64,000 nt of DNA from JANSXG01 sp024743075 (lineage in GTDB: Bacteria; Planctomycetota; Phycisphaerae; Phycisphaerales; UBA1924): assembly GCA_042140185.1 (NCBI GenBank), contig CP159477.1, forward strand, positions 3,224,001-3,288,000, given 5' to 3'. The translations under genes were made by a program, and so were the position numbers. The notes under the pieces were generated by a model. That model ran no database searches and was not told the DNA's origin. It saw nothing but the letters and a program-made list of their open reading frames with translations. Below, one piece after another: positions 20,390-28,400 of the stretch. Every line of letters begins with the position of its first letter. Position 1 is the stretch's first letter.

Positions 20390-20865
20390 GCGGCACGGGC
20401 GGGACATCCCGTCGGCGGATGCGTGCGTTCACGCTCATGGAGCTGCTCGCGGTGCTGGTCGTGCTGGGCATGGCGGTGTCCGTCGCCGCGGTCGGGCTGT
20501 CCTCAAGATCGGACGAGTCGAAGCTGTCCGACGCAGCGTCGTCGATCGCCTCGCTCGACGCGATGGCGCGTGTGCGTGCCCGCAAGGGCCACAACACCGA
20601 ACTGCGGTTCGACAGCGCGGACGGAACGATCGGCTTCACGGACAGGGGGAGCGCCGATGCGCCATCTTCTGACCGCTTACTCCCCGACGGCATCACGCTG
20701 GAAGTATGGGAGTGGCCCTCGGGCGCACCGATGGACCGGGTGATCGTCGATGCCCGCGGTCAGTCGGTGGACTATCAGGTGCGTGTATCCAGCGGGGCTG
20801 CGTCGGTCACACTGCGGTTCGCCGGGCTGACCGGGTGGTACGAGATCATCCGGAGCGACCGATGA
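20386..20865 (+). CDS. gspH: Minor pseudopilin GspH-like
   Basis: This is a 159-residue protein with a prepilin leader and N-methylation motif (RRMRAFTLMELLAVLVVLGMAVSVAAVGLS), followed by a beta-rich domain (LRFDSADGTIGFTDRG, LEVWEWPSGAPMDRVIVDARGQSVDY). Order after gspG and size fit GspH. GTG 20386 overlaps the gspG stop (GTGA); ATG 20419 is a possible shorter start that would still keep the prepilin segment. Confidence 0.78.
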   Translation: MSGTGGTSRRRMRAFTLMELLAVLVVLGMAVSVAAVGLSSRSDESKLSDAASSIASLDAMARVRARKGHNTELRFDSADGTIGFTDRGSADAPSSDRLLPDGITLEVWEWPSGAPMDRVIVDARGQSVDYQVRVSSGAASVTLRFAGLTGWYEIIRSDR

Positions 20866-21263
20866 CGCGCGCATCGCGGACCAGGTCGGGGCTGACACTG
20901 CTCGAGGTCGTGCTCGCGACCGCCTTGCTGTCCATCTCCGCCGTGAGCCTGTTCAACTGGCTGGACGCGTCGCGGTTGTCACCCGGCGCGGCTGCACAGG
21001 TATTTGTTGGGACCTCGTCGCTCGACCGCGCCGCCGACGCCATCGTCACCAACCCGAGTCGATTCGGCGTGCCGCGCGCCACCGACGGTGGCTACCGCTG
21101 GGACACCGCCGACAGCGTCGAAGACCAGCGCCGGCAGATCGAAGGCCGGTTCAAAGTGCAGTTGGTTCGCGCAACCGCGGAGTTTGATCGGCTGCGGATC
21201 TCGCAGGGCGACCGATTCGTGACCCGCTGGTACATCAGACCACCGAAGCGGGATGGCCGATGA
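20862..21263 (+). CDS. gspI: Minor pseudopilin GspI-like
   Basis: A 133-residue prepilin-like protein with SGLTLLEVVLATALLSISAVSLFNWLDA at the N-terminus (Glu at the conserved position) and a short globular domain ending in RFVTRWYIRPPKRDGR. GspI is normally the shortest minor pseudopilin, and this is the smallest here. ATG 20862 overlaps the gspH stop (ATGA). It should sit in the pseudopilus tip complex with the GspJ- and GspK-like proteins. Confidence 0.75.
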   Translation: MTRASRTRSGLTLLEVVLATALLSISAVSLFNWLDASRLSPGAAAQVFVGTSSLDRAADAIVTNPSRFGVPRATDGGYRWDTADSVEDQRRQIEGRFKVQLVRATAEFDRLRISQGDRFVTRWYIRPPKRDGR

Positions 21264-21805
21264 TCCCGACTCGCTCCCAACGTGGCATGACCCTCGTCGA
21301 GGTGCTCGCATCACTCGCGCTGCTGTCCATGCTCGTCGCGGCGACGTCATCCCTCACGGGCTACATCGCAAGCGTGTCTGCAGATCGACAGACGGAGGCT
21401 AGCGCTCGGAGCGCTCTTGGTGCAACGGTCGATCTGATCGCTGCTGACTTGGATACCTGGAGCGCGCTGCGCGCAGCGATCGACCAAGTCGAGAGCGATC
21501 GGCCGTCCGTGGTCGCGACCGTCGACGGTGTCGAGATCCTGTTCCCGACCGACGAGAACCGGACTGCGCGAGCGATCACGTATCGGTTCGACGAACTCAG
21601 CGGTCGCCTCACGCGCGCCGACACCATGGACGAGTCCGACCAGCCCCGCGATCTGATGGGCAGGATCGCGCGGTTCGAAGTTTCGGTCACCGAGACCGGC
21701 GGATCGAGCGGTGACGAACTGCTGCTGATTGAGATCGCGACCGAGCACGGGATCACGCGCTCGGCCGCCGTCTACCTGCCCCCTGCGGAGCCGCGCAATG
21801 GTTGA
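21260..21805 (+). CDS. gspJ: Minor pseudopilin GspJ-like
   Basis: A 181-residue prepilin-like protein with RGMTLVEVLASLALLSMLVAATSSLTGYI at the N-terminus. The globular part includes ITYRFDELSGRLTRADTMDESDQPRDLMGRIARFEVSVTE, a pattern common in GspJ (a strand pair describing a calculated slope-like hairpin, then FEV). ATG overlaps the gspI stop (ATGA), and the 3' end overlaps gspK by 8 bases. Confidence 0.77.
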   Translation: MIPTRSQRGMTLVEVLASLALLSMLVAATSSLTGYIASVSADRQTEASARSALGATVDLIAADLDTWSALRAAIDQVESDRPSVVATVDGVEILFPTDENRTARAITYRFDELSGRLTRADTMDESDQPRDLMGRIARFEVSVTETGGSSGDELLLIEIATEHGITRSAAVYLPPAEPRNG

Positions 21806-22655
21806 TCTGGGCCGGACGAAGCGTAGGGGCATTGCGCTGCTCGTGGTGCTCGGCTTCATCGTCATCGCGAGCGGTGCGGTGATCGCCTCGGCGCGGATCG
21901 CTGCCACCAGCGGCATGGCGAGCCGGCAGCACGACGCGTCGGTACAGTCGGCATCCCTCACGAACGGTCTCCGGTCCGCGTGCGAGCAGTGGCTGCTCCG
22001 GCGTGCGGACACCGCTGTCGCCGACGCCGACCTGCCCCACGGAGCAGTTGTTGTCATGGACGACACCGTCGAGACCCGGGAGGGACCGGTGAGCATCCGG
22101 ATCCATGCCTACGACCAGGACACGCGCCTGCCGTTCGACCCGAGTGTGCTGGAGGGGCTCGGCCTTGAGAGCGACGGGGCAGGAGGCGATCGCCTCGGGC
22201 TGTCCGCGCTCGATGCGCAGGCGGCAAGTACTGCCGACGCCTCAGAAGGGACCGCGCTGTTCCCATCTGTGGTCGACCGGCCGGCCTTGTTCGGAACCGT
22301 ACGGGTTCCCGGGCTCGCCGCGGATGCGCAGCGCGGGCCGCTTCGCCTGAACCCCCGGACCGTACCGCTCGAACTGCTCGAGTCGGTGTTCGGCGAAGAA
22401 GCCGAGCAGATCGGAGAGCAGCTGCGGGAGTGGAGGGCCAACGCGTCGGGCCGGAGTGGAGCACCGAGTCTCACAGACGCGGCGGCTTCGGGGCATCGCG
22501 ACGTGACCTGGCAATCGGCATCGTCCGCGTGGGCGTTCCGCATCGACGTCGAGGTACCGAACCTTCAGACCCGATCGTTCTGGGCGGTGTACGAGGACGC
22601 CGACAACGGCTGGGAACGAGCGCAGTGGCACATCATCCGGGAGGGATCGCTGTGA
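21798..22655 (+). CDS. gspK: Minor pseudopilin GspK-like
   Basis: A 285-residue protein with RRGIALLVVLGFIVIASGAVIASARIAA at the N-terminus, the GspK-type prepilin segment (GspK lacks the usual Glu at position 5, and no Glu is seen here). A large helical domain with a helix-hairpin-helix-like LRLNPRTVPLELLESVFGEEAEQIGEQLREWR follows, which is characteristic of GspK. ATG 21798 lies inside the end of gspJ. It caps the pseudopilus tip. Confidence 0.8.
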   Translation: MVDLGRTKRRGIALLVVLGFIVIASGAVIASARIAATSGMASRQHDASVQSASLTNGLRSACEQWLLRRADTAVADADLPHGAVVVMDDTVETREGPVSIRIHAYDQDTRLPFDPSVLEGLGLESDGAGGDRLGLSALDAQAASTADASEGTALFPSVVDRPALFGTVRVPGLAADAQRGPLRLNPRTVPLELLESVFGEEAEQIGEQLREWRANASGRSGAPSLTDAAASGHRDVTWQSASSAWAFRIDVEVPNLQTRSFWAVYEDADNGWERAQWHIIREGSL

Positions 22656-23112
22656 GCAGTTCTTCGCTTCGTGGGCACCGGCTGGGTCTGGGGGCTGCGT
22701 GATCGCGCTTGTTGCAAGCACGGTGTGGGTGTTTTTGCCCGCACCGGAATCGGCGAACCCAACACCGCTCGGAACTCGGAGCGATCCCGCACCGGCAACC
22801 GACGATGAACCGATCGAGACGCAACTGCCCGACGAGTTCCCGGACATGGTGCTCTGGACCCAGCCGCCGCCGGTTGTCACGCCTCCGCCTCCGCCGCCGG
22901 CGCTTCGTCTGAACGCACAGCTGCTCGCGGTGCGAGCGGCCAGCGCCGACGAGCCGGCGGTGGCGACCCTCTACCTGGTCGACACCGCGGAGATCGTGCG
23001 GCTGCGTCCGGGCGACGAGCTGCAAGGGATGCTGGTCGATGAGATCACGGAATCAACCGTTCGGTTCTCGCGTGACGAGCGGACGCTGGTGATTTCGCGG
23101 GATGCCGGATGA
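22652..23112 (+). CDS. gspC: GspC/PulC-like T2SS protein, frameshifted near the start
   Basis: The product has one membrane helix (VIALVASTVWVFLPAP), a Pro-rich periplasmic linker (QPPPVVTPPPPPPALRL) and a small beta domain (LRLNAQLLAV...VRLRPGDELQGMLVDEITESTVRFSRDERTLVIS) like the GspC homology region that contacts the secretin. The natural GTG at 22652 overlaps the gspK stop and encodes MSSSSLRGHRLGLGA before hitting a stop. One extra base in the G5 run at about 22690 joins this to the helix and gives 153 residues. Without it, only GTG 22699 with no cytoplasmic tail is available (137 residues). I favour a single missing G. Confidence 0.65.
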
Positions 23113-23263
23113 TGTAGCGTGCAGACGAGAACTACGGAGGGCTGAAGTGCCGTGGTGGGCTCTTGTCAAAGACCTCGGCAGCAGACATCTTCCGGTAGGG
23201 TTCGCATCGTCAGTGACACTCACCGGGTGCGTTGGCCTAGAACAACCCAGAGAGCCTAGAGCA

Positions 23264-24556
23264 ATGCCTCAAGAACCTGTCTCAGTTCCCATCTGCGTGC
23301 TCCTGCTCTCAGAACCTGAGAGCGAACAGCTTGAGGAATCGCGCTTCGGATTTGAGTCCTTTAGCGTCACGAGATTGACGGCCTCGCTCGCGGGGGTGAA
23401 GAAGGGCGACTTCTGCCTCGTCATTTCGACGGAAGACGGAGAAACTGGATCGGTGCATCTCTGCATCGTGCACTCGAAGAGAGTCGTCGCAACGACCGGA
23501 TCGCAGTTGAAGCTGTCGCACGGCCGAAGCCTCAACCACTCGACGCCGGACGAGATCAGATCGTCGCTGAGGACTTCCCAGTTGAGACGGTTGTGGGATG
23601 AGAGGGTTGTTCCAAAAACGGACTTCGTCAGGTTGAGCAAGAAGCTGGGAGAGGCGGTGTGCGAGCTCTTGCGATCGAACAACCCCGGGGTCATCGAGGG
23701 ATTGCTCGCTGGTCGGACGACCAAGGCGGGCCTCTCGGGAGGTAAAAGGCTTCAGGCGACCGTCCTACGCGACGTGCTTTCGATTCTGAACGTCGACACC
23801 CGTGAGAGCCCGGACAGTTTCTGGGTCCGCGATCGCGACGCCTCGGCACTCACTACGCTTCAGGCGGACGCGCGTCTCTTCGAGGATCGTGTTATCGAGC
23901 ACGACGCTCGCTATATGCCGGGCTGGGAACTCGCCTACTCCGACATGACGGGGTTCGCCGAGTATCGGCAGGGAGGTTCGGTACTGACCATTTTCACGGC
24001 GAATCGAGGATTGGTGGAAAGAGCTACTGGAGCCGACCTCATCTACATCAACTATCCATTGGGCAATGCTGTCCTCATTCAGTACAAGATGTTCGAGAGG
24101 GAGCGACGGAAGGTGGACGGAAAGGAGTCGAATCGGTTCACATTTCGACCGGACGGTCAGTTTCGGTCAGAAGTGTCAAGGATGAAAAGCATCAGCCTCT
24201 CCCCGCCGGGCGCGGACGACTACAGGCTGAACAGCTCCCCGTTCTTCTTCAAGTTCGTCCGTCGGATCGAGAGCGACCTGAGCAACGCGGGCAGTGTGGT
24301 CTCGCTTGAACACCTCGAAGCATTGCTGGCCGACCCAAAGACCAAGGGAGCCAAGGGTGGCAGTTGCTTGGATTTTCTTCACCTTGAGGGGCGCTACCTC
24401 CGAAAGGTCGGGCTCGTGGAGCTTGTTCGGTCGGGCTATGTGGGATCGTCGAGGCTCGACACGCAAATGTTCCAGAAGGTGATCGATCTGGCAGTCGCAA
24501 AGGAAAACAGCACCGCAGTCATTGCGTGTGAACAACTCGATAGCCAAGACGAATAA
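23264..24556 (+). CDS. Hypothetical protein with possible PD-(D/E)xK nuclease motif
   Basis: A 430-residue protein that I cannot place in a named family. Residues 256-275 read GADLIYINYPLGNAVLIQYK: Asp258, then Gln273-Tyr-Lys275 after a strand, the spacing and form of a PD-(D/E)xK nuclease core with Gln in place of Glu, as in Mrr enzymes. An acidic helix (LFEDRVIEHDAR) precedes it. No membrane segment or signal peptide is visible. The start at 23264 begins a clear sequence (MPQEPVSVPICVLLL); the longer upstream frame overlaps gspC. It is a single gene convergent with the matrixin gene. A defence nuclease is possible. Confidence 0.55.
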   Translation: MPQEPVSVPICVLLLSEPESEQLEESRFGFESFSVTRLTASLAGVKKGDFCLVISTEDGETGSVHLCIVHSKRVVATTGSQLKLSHGRSLNHSTPDEIRSSLRTSQLRRLWDERVVPKTDFVRLSKKLGEAVCELLRSNNPGVIEGLLAGRTTKAGLSGGKRLQATVLRDVLSILNVDTRESPDSFWVRDRDASALTTLQADARLFEDRVIEHDARYMPGWELAYSDMTGFAEYRQGGSVLTIFTANRGLVERATGADLIYINYPLGNAVLIQYKMFERERRKVDGKESNRFTFRPDGQFRSEVSRMKSISLSPPGADDYRLNSSPFFFKFVRRIESDLSNAGSVVSLEHLEALLADPKTKGAKGGSCLDFLHLEGRYLRKVGLVELVRSGYVGSSRLDTQMFQKVIDLAVAKENSTAVIACEQLDSQDE

Positions 24557-24591
24557 CCGTGCGACTCGATTTCCCGATCCTCATCCGGTGC

Positions 24592-25707
24592 CTAGCGGAG
24601 TCGAATTCGATATTGCTGCACCGTGTTTGATGCTGGCGTTACCTCTGCTTCAATCCTCAACCGGAGTTGTCCGTTGGCTGGAACGGTGACGGCGACCTCG
24701 GCGGACTCTCCTAGATCGGCGATGCGTGTGATCTCCTCGCCGCTTGCTCCGACGGCAGAGATGCGAAGCGGCAATTGGCGTGATGCGTCGGTTGGACTCC
24801 CAGTGCACTGTAGAGTCTCCGCCGCAACGCTGTATTGTGATCCCACAGGTTGCACCGCAACCACGATTTCAGACTCCGGGGCAAGCGTCACAACGAACCT
24901 GTCGACGTCAGAAGTCCCGTCCCGATGACGGAGGCTTAGATCCGCAGCGACGAGTGCCTCTCGTGTGATCTCGACGTAGGACGCGTCGCCAGGCTCCAGA
25001 GCATCCCCGTACAGGAAGTGAATGCCTCTGACTTCGTCTTCGCTCAGGGTCATGGGGATGCCCAGATGGTCTTCCATCACCTTCGTGCTGTCGCGCGGGC
25101 AGACATGCCGAAGACCGATCGCATGCCCGATTTCATGCAGGGTCACCTTCTTGAGTAGGTCGCCCTTCTCCCACTCTTCCTTGTTGTCGAAGCGGATCTG
25201 TCCGTAACGCGGCGGAAACGCGTCCGCGCGCCGCCCACCGGCACCATCGAAGCTTCGGGCAAAGAACCGGATCTGACCACGGGAGTCTCGTGCGTAGAAC
25301 GGTTTTCCATCATCTGGGACTTCGCGGAACTGAAGCGGAGTCTTGGTCTCCCATTCCCGAAAGGCTTCTCGAATGATGTCCTTCCAGGCCCGCTCCCGAC
25401 CGAAGCGCGCGTTCATCGTTCGATAGAGAGAATTGCCCTCGGTAGCGTTGGTTTCGGGAGTGCCGACCGTGTCGGGTACAACAAGTCCATCGTCGGGTGC
25501 AAAGCTATACGTGATAACCCGTGACTCCCAAGTCTCTCCTCGCGAGTCGAACAGTGGGCCGACAGCGTCCGGACCGCCGATGGCGACCGCGGCCGCGGGG
25601 GCTCCGCAGAACCCGCGTGATCGATCGTTCTCAGCGGTGACCGCTACGGCGAGGATCGCGACTATTGCCATGGCCGCTGCGGCGATGACGATGATGCGGG
25701 TGTTCAT
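24592..25707 (-). CDS. Secreted matrixin-type (M10) zinc metalloprotease
   Basis: A 371-residue protein. The N-terminal hydrophobic segment (IIVIAAAAMAIVAILAVAVTA) is a signal peptide or anchor. The catalytic domain contains HEIGHAIGLRH at residues 191-201, the HExxHxxGxxH zinc site of matrixins, followed by IPMTLSEDEVRGIHFLYG, the usual end of the domain with the Met-turn region near KVMEDHLG. A C-terminal beta-rich domain of about 130 residues (DVDRFVVTLAPESEIVVAVQP) could bind substrate or wall. A pro-domain cysteine switch is not obvious. The start codon overlaps the stop of the upstream lipoprotein gene (ATGA), so the two are coupled. A plausible T2SS substrate. Confidence 0.85.
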   Translation of the reverse strand: MNTRIIVIAAAAMAIVAILAVAVTAENDRSRGFCGAPAAAVAIGGPDAVGPLFDSRGETWESRVITYSFAPDDGLVVPDTVGTPETNATEGNSLYRTMNARFGRERAWKDIIREAFREWETKTPLQFREVPDDGKPFYARDSRGQIRFFARSFDGAGGRRADAFPPRYGQIRFDNKEEWEKGDLLKKVTLHEIGHAIGLRHVCPRDSTKVMEDHLGIPMTLSEDEVRGIHFLYGDALEPGDASYVEITREALVAADLSLRHRDGTSDVDRFVVTLAPESEIVVAVQPVGSQYSVAAETLQCTGSPTDASRQLPLRISAVGASGEEITRIADLGESAEVAVTVPANGQLRLRIEAEVTPASNTVQQYRIRLR

Positions 25708-26672
25708 TGAGATGCTCCCGCGGCTTCTTGGGCAGGTCCGCGTCCCAATTCGATCAGGCGTCCCACCTGTTCGATGACCTCTCGGATCGAGGATGGATCT
25801 GTTTCGGTGACGTTCGCCGTGATGGCGAAGACGCCGTTGCCGATAAGCGTCCCATCGGGGCTAACCGAAAAGGGAATGCCGGCGAACCAGCCAGCGGTTC
25901 TGTCACGGAGTTCGTCTACCCAAACCGGGCTGGTGTCCAACGGGTATCCAGACAACTCGAACGACGGCTGCGCGATTCTCTCTGTCCGAGCTGTCTGTGA
26001 TTTGTCGATCCACGTGGCATCGATCGCGAGGTCGAGCTTGAGGTTGAGCGTGTCCGCGGCGGACCGAGCCTTGGTGGCGTTCACTTCAACCGCGAGCGGG
26101 CAGATCTTGAACAGACGTGGGTCGGCGACGTTCTGCTTGAACGCAAAGACGAACCTCGCGGCAGGGTTCGCCGGCTTTTGGAAATCGCCAGCATATCGAA
26201 GGATCTCGAATCCAACGATGTTCGGAGTGACCTTCAGGCCTTCACTAGTCGGTTGGGGTTTACCCGCCCAGAAACCGTCGCCGTACAGCCGCGCGCCCCA
26301 TTGACGCTGATACGAGGCTGCCTCGGAAGCGATGACCGAGCCCGCCAAATCGAATATGAAGTCGACGATCGCGCCAACAACGACGCCCGCGCCAAGCCCC
26401 TCGGCACCGATTTCTTCAACAACTCGCTGGTTGAAGTCCTCTTTCGTCGCGTCTGACCACTCGGTGCGCTCTTCGGTGTAGTTTCGTAGCTCGCTGGCGA
26501 GCAGTACCCGGATCTCCACCTTTTCATTTGCGAGCACCGCTTCCTTCGCCGGGACGATGCCGCTGTCACCCCGGCTACCCGTGCCGCAGGTCGCGCAGCC
26601 AGAATTCAGAGCGAGCGTTGCGGTTGCCAGAGCGACGGTGGAAACAAACGGTCGAAGGGTAGCGATGGTCAT
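25704..26672 (-). CDS. Lipoprotein of unknown function, coupled to the matrixin gene
   Basis: A 322-residue protein starting MTIATLRPF with AGGAG 7 bases upstream. The signal sequence ends in LALNSGCATC, a lipobox with Cys as mature first residue. The body has a Gly/Ala/Val helical stretch (GLGAGVVVGAIVDFIFDLAGSVIAS) that could insert in or pass a membrane. A long beta-rich domain with FEILRYAGDFQKPANPAARFVFAFKQN then follows. The family is not recognised. Tight coupling to the protease suggests a substrate, inhibitor or anchoring partner, but this is inference. Confidence 0.65.
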   Translation of the reverse strand: MTIATLRPFVSTVALATATLALNSGCATCGTGSRGDSGIVPAKEAVLANEKVEIRVLLASELRNYTEERTEWSDATKEDFNQRVVEEIGAEGLGAGVVVGAIVDFIFDLAGSVIASEAASYQRQWGARLYGDGFWAGKPQPTSEGLKVTPNIVGFEILRYAGDFQKPANPAARFVFAFKQNVADPRLFKICPLAVEVNATKARSAADTLNLKLDLAIDATWIDKSQTARTERIAQPSFELSGYPLDTSPVWVDELRDRTAGWFAGIPFSVSPDGTLIGNGVFAITANVTETDPSSIREVIEQVGRLIELGRGPAQEAAGASQ

Positions 26673-27304
26673 CAGGCGCTCCTTGCAGATCGTGGAGGTG
26701 CGGCCTGAGTTCAGGCCGTCATGGGTCCGGAACACATCGGACCATGTTAGGCACAGTCCGCACGTGCTCGAACGTCCACCTCTAGGTCGACACGGCAGCC
26801 ATTGGACGGCACGTCGCCTGCTCAGAGCTCACGAGCGTCCGAAACGCTGATTTCAGGCCAGAATCGCCGAATCGCGCCCCGGCGTGTCGACGACGGCGCT
26901 ACGGACGGTCTGTCTATTCGCCCGGCAGCTCCCCGTGGGGGCAGGAGCGGAAGTGGGCCAGGTAGGACCCGTCCGGTCTGTTGCCGCCGGATCTCGGGGC
27001 CTCACAGGAGGCCCGACGTGCCCCGACGCCGCCTCGTCCCGGGGCCGCTTCGAGGCTGGTAGGGCGGTCGCCTGATCCCGCGGTCGCGCGGCACGCGCCG
27101 ACTGTCGCCCGCGCCCGGCCGACCCCGATCGGCACCCGGCGACCGAGTTGAGCACCCGCCGCCGACGTGCGGCAGCGACCCGGAGATTCTCAGGAATCTG
27201 CCGCCATTCCTGAGGATTCCGCTTCCATCCGGCCGGAAGTCATGGCTTGGTGTCCCCACCCCGGCGCGATCGTCGCCCCGGAGAAGCGACGAAGGAGACA
27301 CGCC
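26673..27304. other. Gap of about 630 bp with a 9-bp inverted repeat
   Basis: No convincing gene on either strand. At 27189-27197 and 27206-27214 the arms CTCAGGAAT and ATTCCTGAG are perfect inverted repeats with an 8-base spacer, 91 bp before the small open frame at 27305. A weaker pair, CTTCC/GGAAG, follows at about 27222-27240. These look like operator or leader elements for the rightward genes. Confidence 0.4.
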
Positions 27305-27418
27305 ATGACCCAAGCACGCCCCGCGGCCGACCCGCCGTCTCCACCGTCACCATCCCTCCGCACGGACCACCCGGCGTGCAACAGCCGACCGACGGTCCGT
27401 CCCATCCGATCCACCTGA
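27305..27418 (+). CDS. Possible small protein (37 residues)
   Basis: ATG 27305 has AAGGAG about 7 bases upstream, in the gap before the HARE-HTH gene, and the frame stops inside the left arm of a terminator-like hairpin. The peptide MTQARPAADPPSPPSPS... is Pro-, Ser- and Arg-rich and has no recognisable domain. It could instead be a leader peptide acting on the downstream attenuator-like hairpin. Confidence 0.3.
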   Translation: MTQARPAADPPSPPSPSLRTDHPACNSRPTVRPIRST

Positions 27419-27450
27419 AGCCCGCGTGTTGCGGGCTTCGTTGTTCTTGA
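27417..27450 (+). terminator. Terminator or attenuator hairpin before the HARE-HTH gene
   Basis: GAAGCCCGC (27417-27425) and GCGGGCTTC (27431-27439) form a perfect 9-bp stem with a 5-base loop, followed by a loose T-tract (GTTGTTCTT). It sits only 20 bases before the ribosome site of the next gene. Confidence 0.55.
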
Positions 27451-27469
27451 CCCCGAAAGGAGCGCCGAC

Positions 27470-27937
27470 ATGGCGACGAAGAAGACCACCAGCAAGAAGA
27501 CGACCACGAAGAAGACGCCGGCCAAGAAAGCACCGGCCCGCAAGGCATCAGCGAAGAAGCCGCCCGCGAAGAAGAGCACCACCGCCAAGACGCCCAGCGG
27601 CAAGAAGACGCCGACGAGAAAGCCGAGCCGCAAGCCCAGCACGAAGCGGGCCGCGACGAAGCAGCCCGACGCGAAGCCGCAGAAGGCGCGCCGCAAGCGC
27701 TCGAAACTCAGCGGGCTGGACATGGCCGCCATCGTCCTCGCCGAGGCCGGTGAGCCGCTGGGCACCAAGGAGATCACCACCCGCGTGATCGCCAAAGGGT
27801 GGAAGACCAGGGGCAAGACGCCCGCGGCGACGCTCTACGCCGCCATGCTCCGCGAGATCGCCGATCGAGGCAGCGATTCGCGCTTCGCCAAGACGGGCCG
27901 CGGCGAGTTCGAAGCCACCGACAAGGCGGGCTCGTGA
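27470..27937 (+). CDS. Histone H1-like Lys-rich tail fused to HARE-HTH DNA-binding domain
   Basis: A 155-residue protein. Residues 1-78 are almost only Lys, Ala, Thr, Pro, Ser and Arg (TKKTTSKKTTTKKTPAKKAPARK), a histone-H1-like DNA-coating tail. Residues 79 to about 147 (LSGLDMAAIVLAEAGEPLGTKEITTRVI...TLYAAMLREIADRG) match the HARE-HTH winged-helix domain (HB1/ASXL family), a DNA-binding module found in chromatin proteins and next to restriction nucleases. AAGGAG lies 9 bases before ATG. The stop overlaps the next gene's ATG by one base. Probably a nucleoid protein; the tail-plus-HARE arrangement is known in bacteria to my knowledge but little studied. Confidence 0.82.
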   Translation: MATKKTTSKKTTTKKTPAKKAPARKASAKKPPAKKSTTAKTPSGKKTPTRKPSRKPSTKRAATKQPDAKPQKARRKRSKLSGLDMAAIVLAEAGEPLGTKEITTRVIAKGWKTRGKTPAATLYAAMLREIADRGSDSRFAKTGRGEFEATDKAGS

Positions 27938-28296
27938 TGTGCACGCGGCCAACTGCGAGCACTACACGTGACGAGACCTTTTCGGTCGATCGCCGCGGCA
28001 AACTGGTCCGCGCCGTGAAACCCGAGCGCGGCGAGCCGTACGAGCACCGCTGCCCGCGCTGGGCCTTCGAGGCGGTCTGCCACCGCTTCGACGAGCACGC
28101 CGAAGGCGACACGGTCGAGACGATCGCCCGAGCGGAGAACATGCCGATCACGCAGGCGGCCACCGCGCTGGCGTTTCTGGTCGAACGCGGCATCGTGACC
28201 AAGGGCGGGCGGCGCAACTACGCGGCCTCGGGCGGCGTGCACCTCGACGGCATGACCGAGTACTGGGCGCTGGTCGAGGAGCCGAAGGCTGACTAG
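27937..28296 (+). CDS. Small winged-helix-like protein coupled to the HARE-HTH gene
   Basis: A 119-residue protein with no signal peptide. The C-terminal half (DTVETIARAENMPITQAATALAFLVERGIVTKGGRRNYAAS) reads as a winged helix-turn-helix: helix, turn, recognition helix, then a short wing. The N-terminal half holds a WAFEAVCHRFDEHAEG helix. ATG shares one base with the upstream TGA, so it is translationally coupled and probably works with the HARE-HTH protein on DNA. The specific target is unknown. Confidence 0.6.
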   Translation: MCTRPTASTTRDETFSVDRRGKLVRAVKPERGEPYEHRCPRWAFEAVCHRFDEHAEGDTVETIARAENMPITQAATALAFLVERGIVTKGGRRNYAASGGVHLDGMTEYWALVEEPKAD

Positions 28297-28322
28297 CTCA
28301 GCAGTATCGGCCGCACCCTTCT

Positions 28323-28349
28323 CCCCCGGCCATCGGTCGGGGGTTTCTC
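28323..28349 (+). terminator. Rho-independent terminator
   Basis: CCCCCGGCC and GGTCGGGGG form a 9-bp stem (one G-T pair on the RNA) around loop ATC, followed by TTTCTC. It ends the HARE-HTH operon just before the convergent hydrolase gene. Confidence 0.6.
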
Positions 28350-28400
28350 GTCGGGCGGGTGTTCGCCGTCGAGTCGCCGCCCATTGACCAAATCGCGGTC

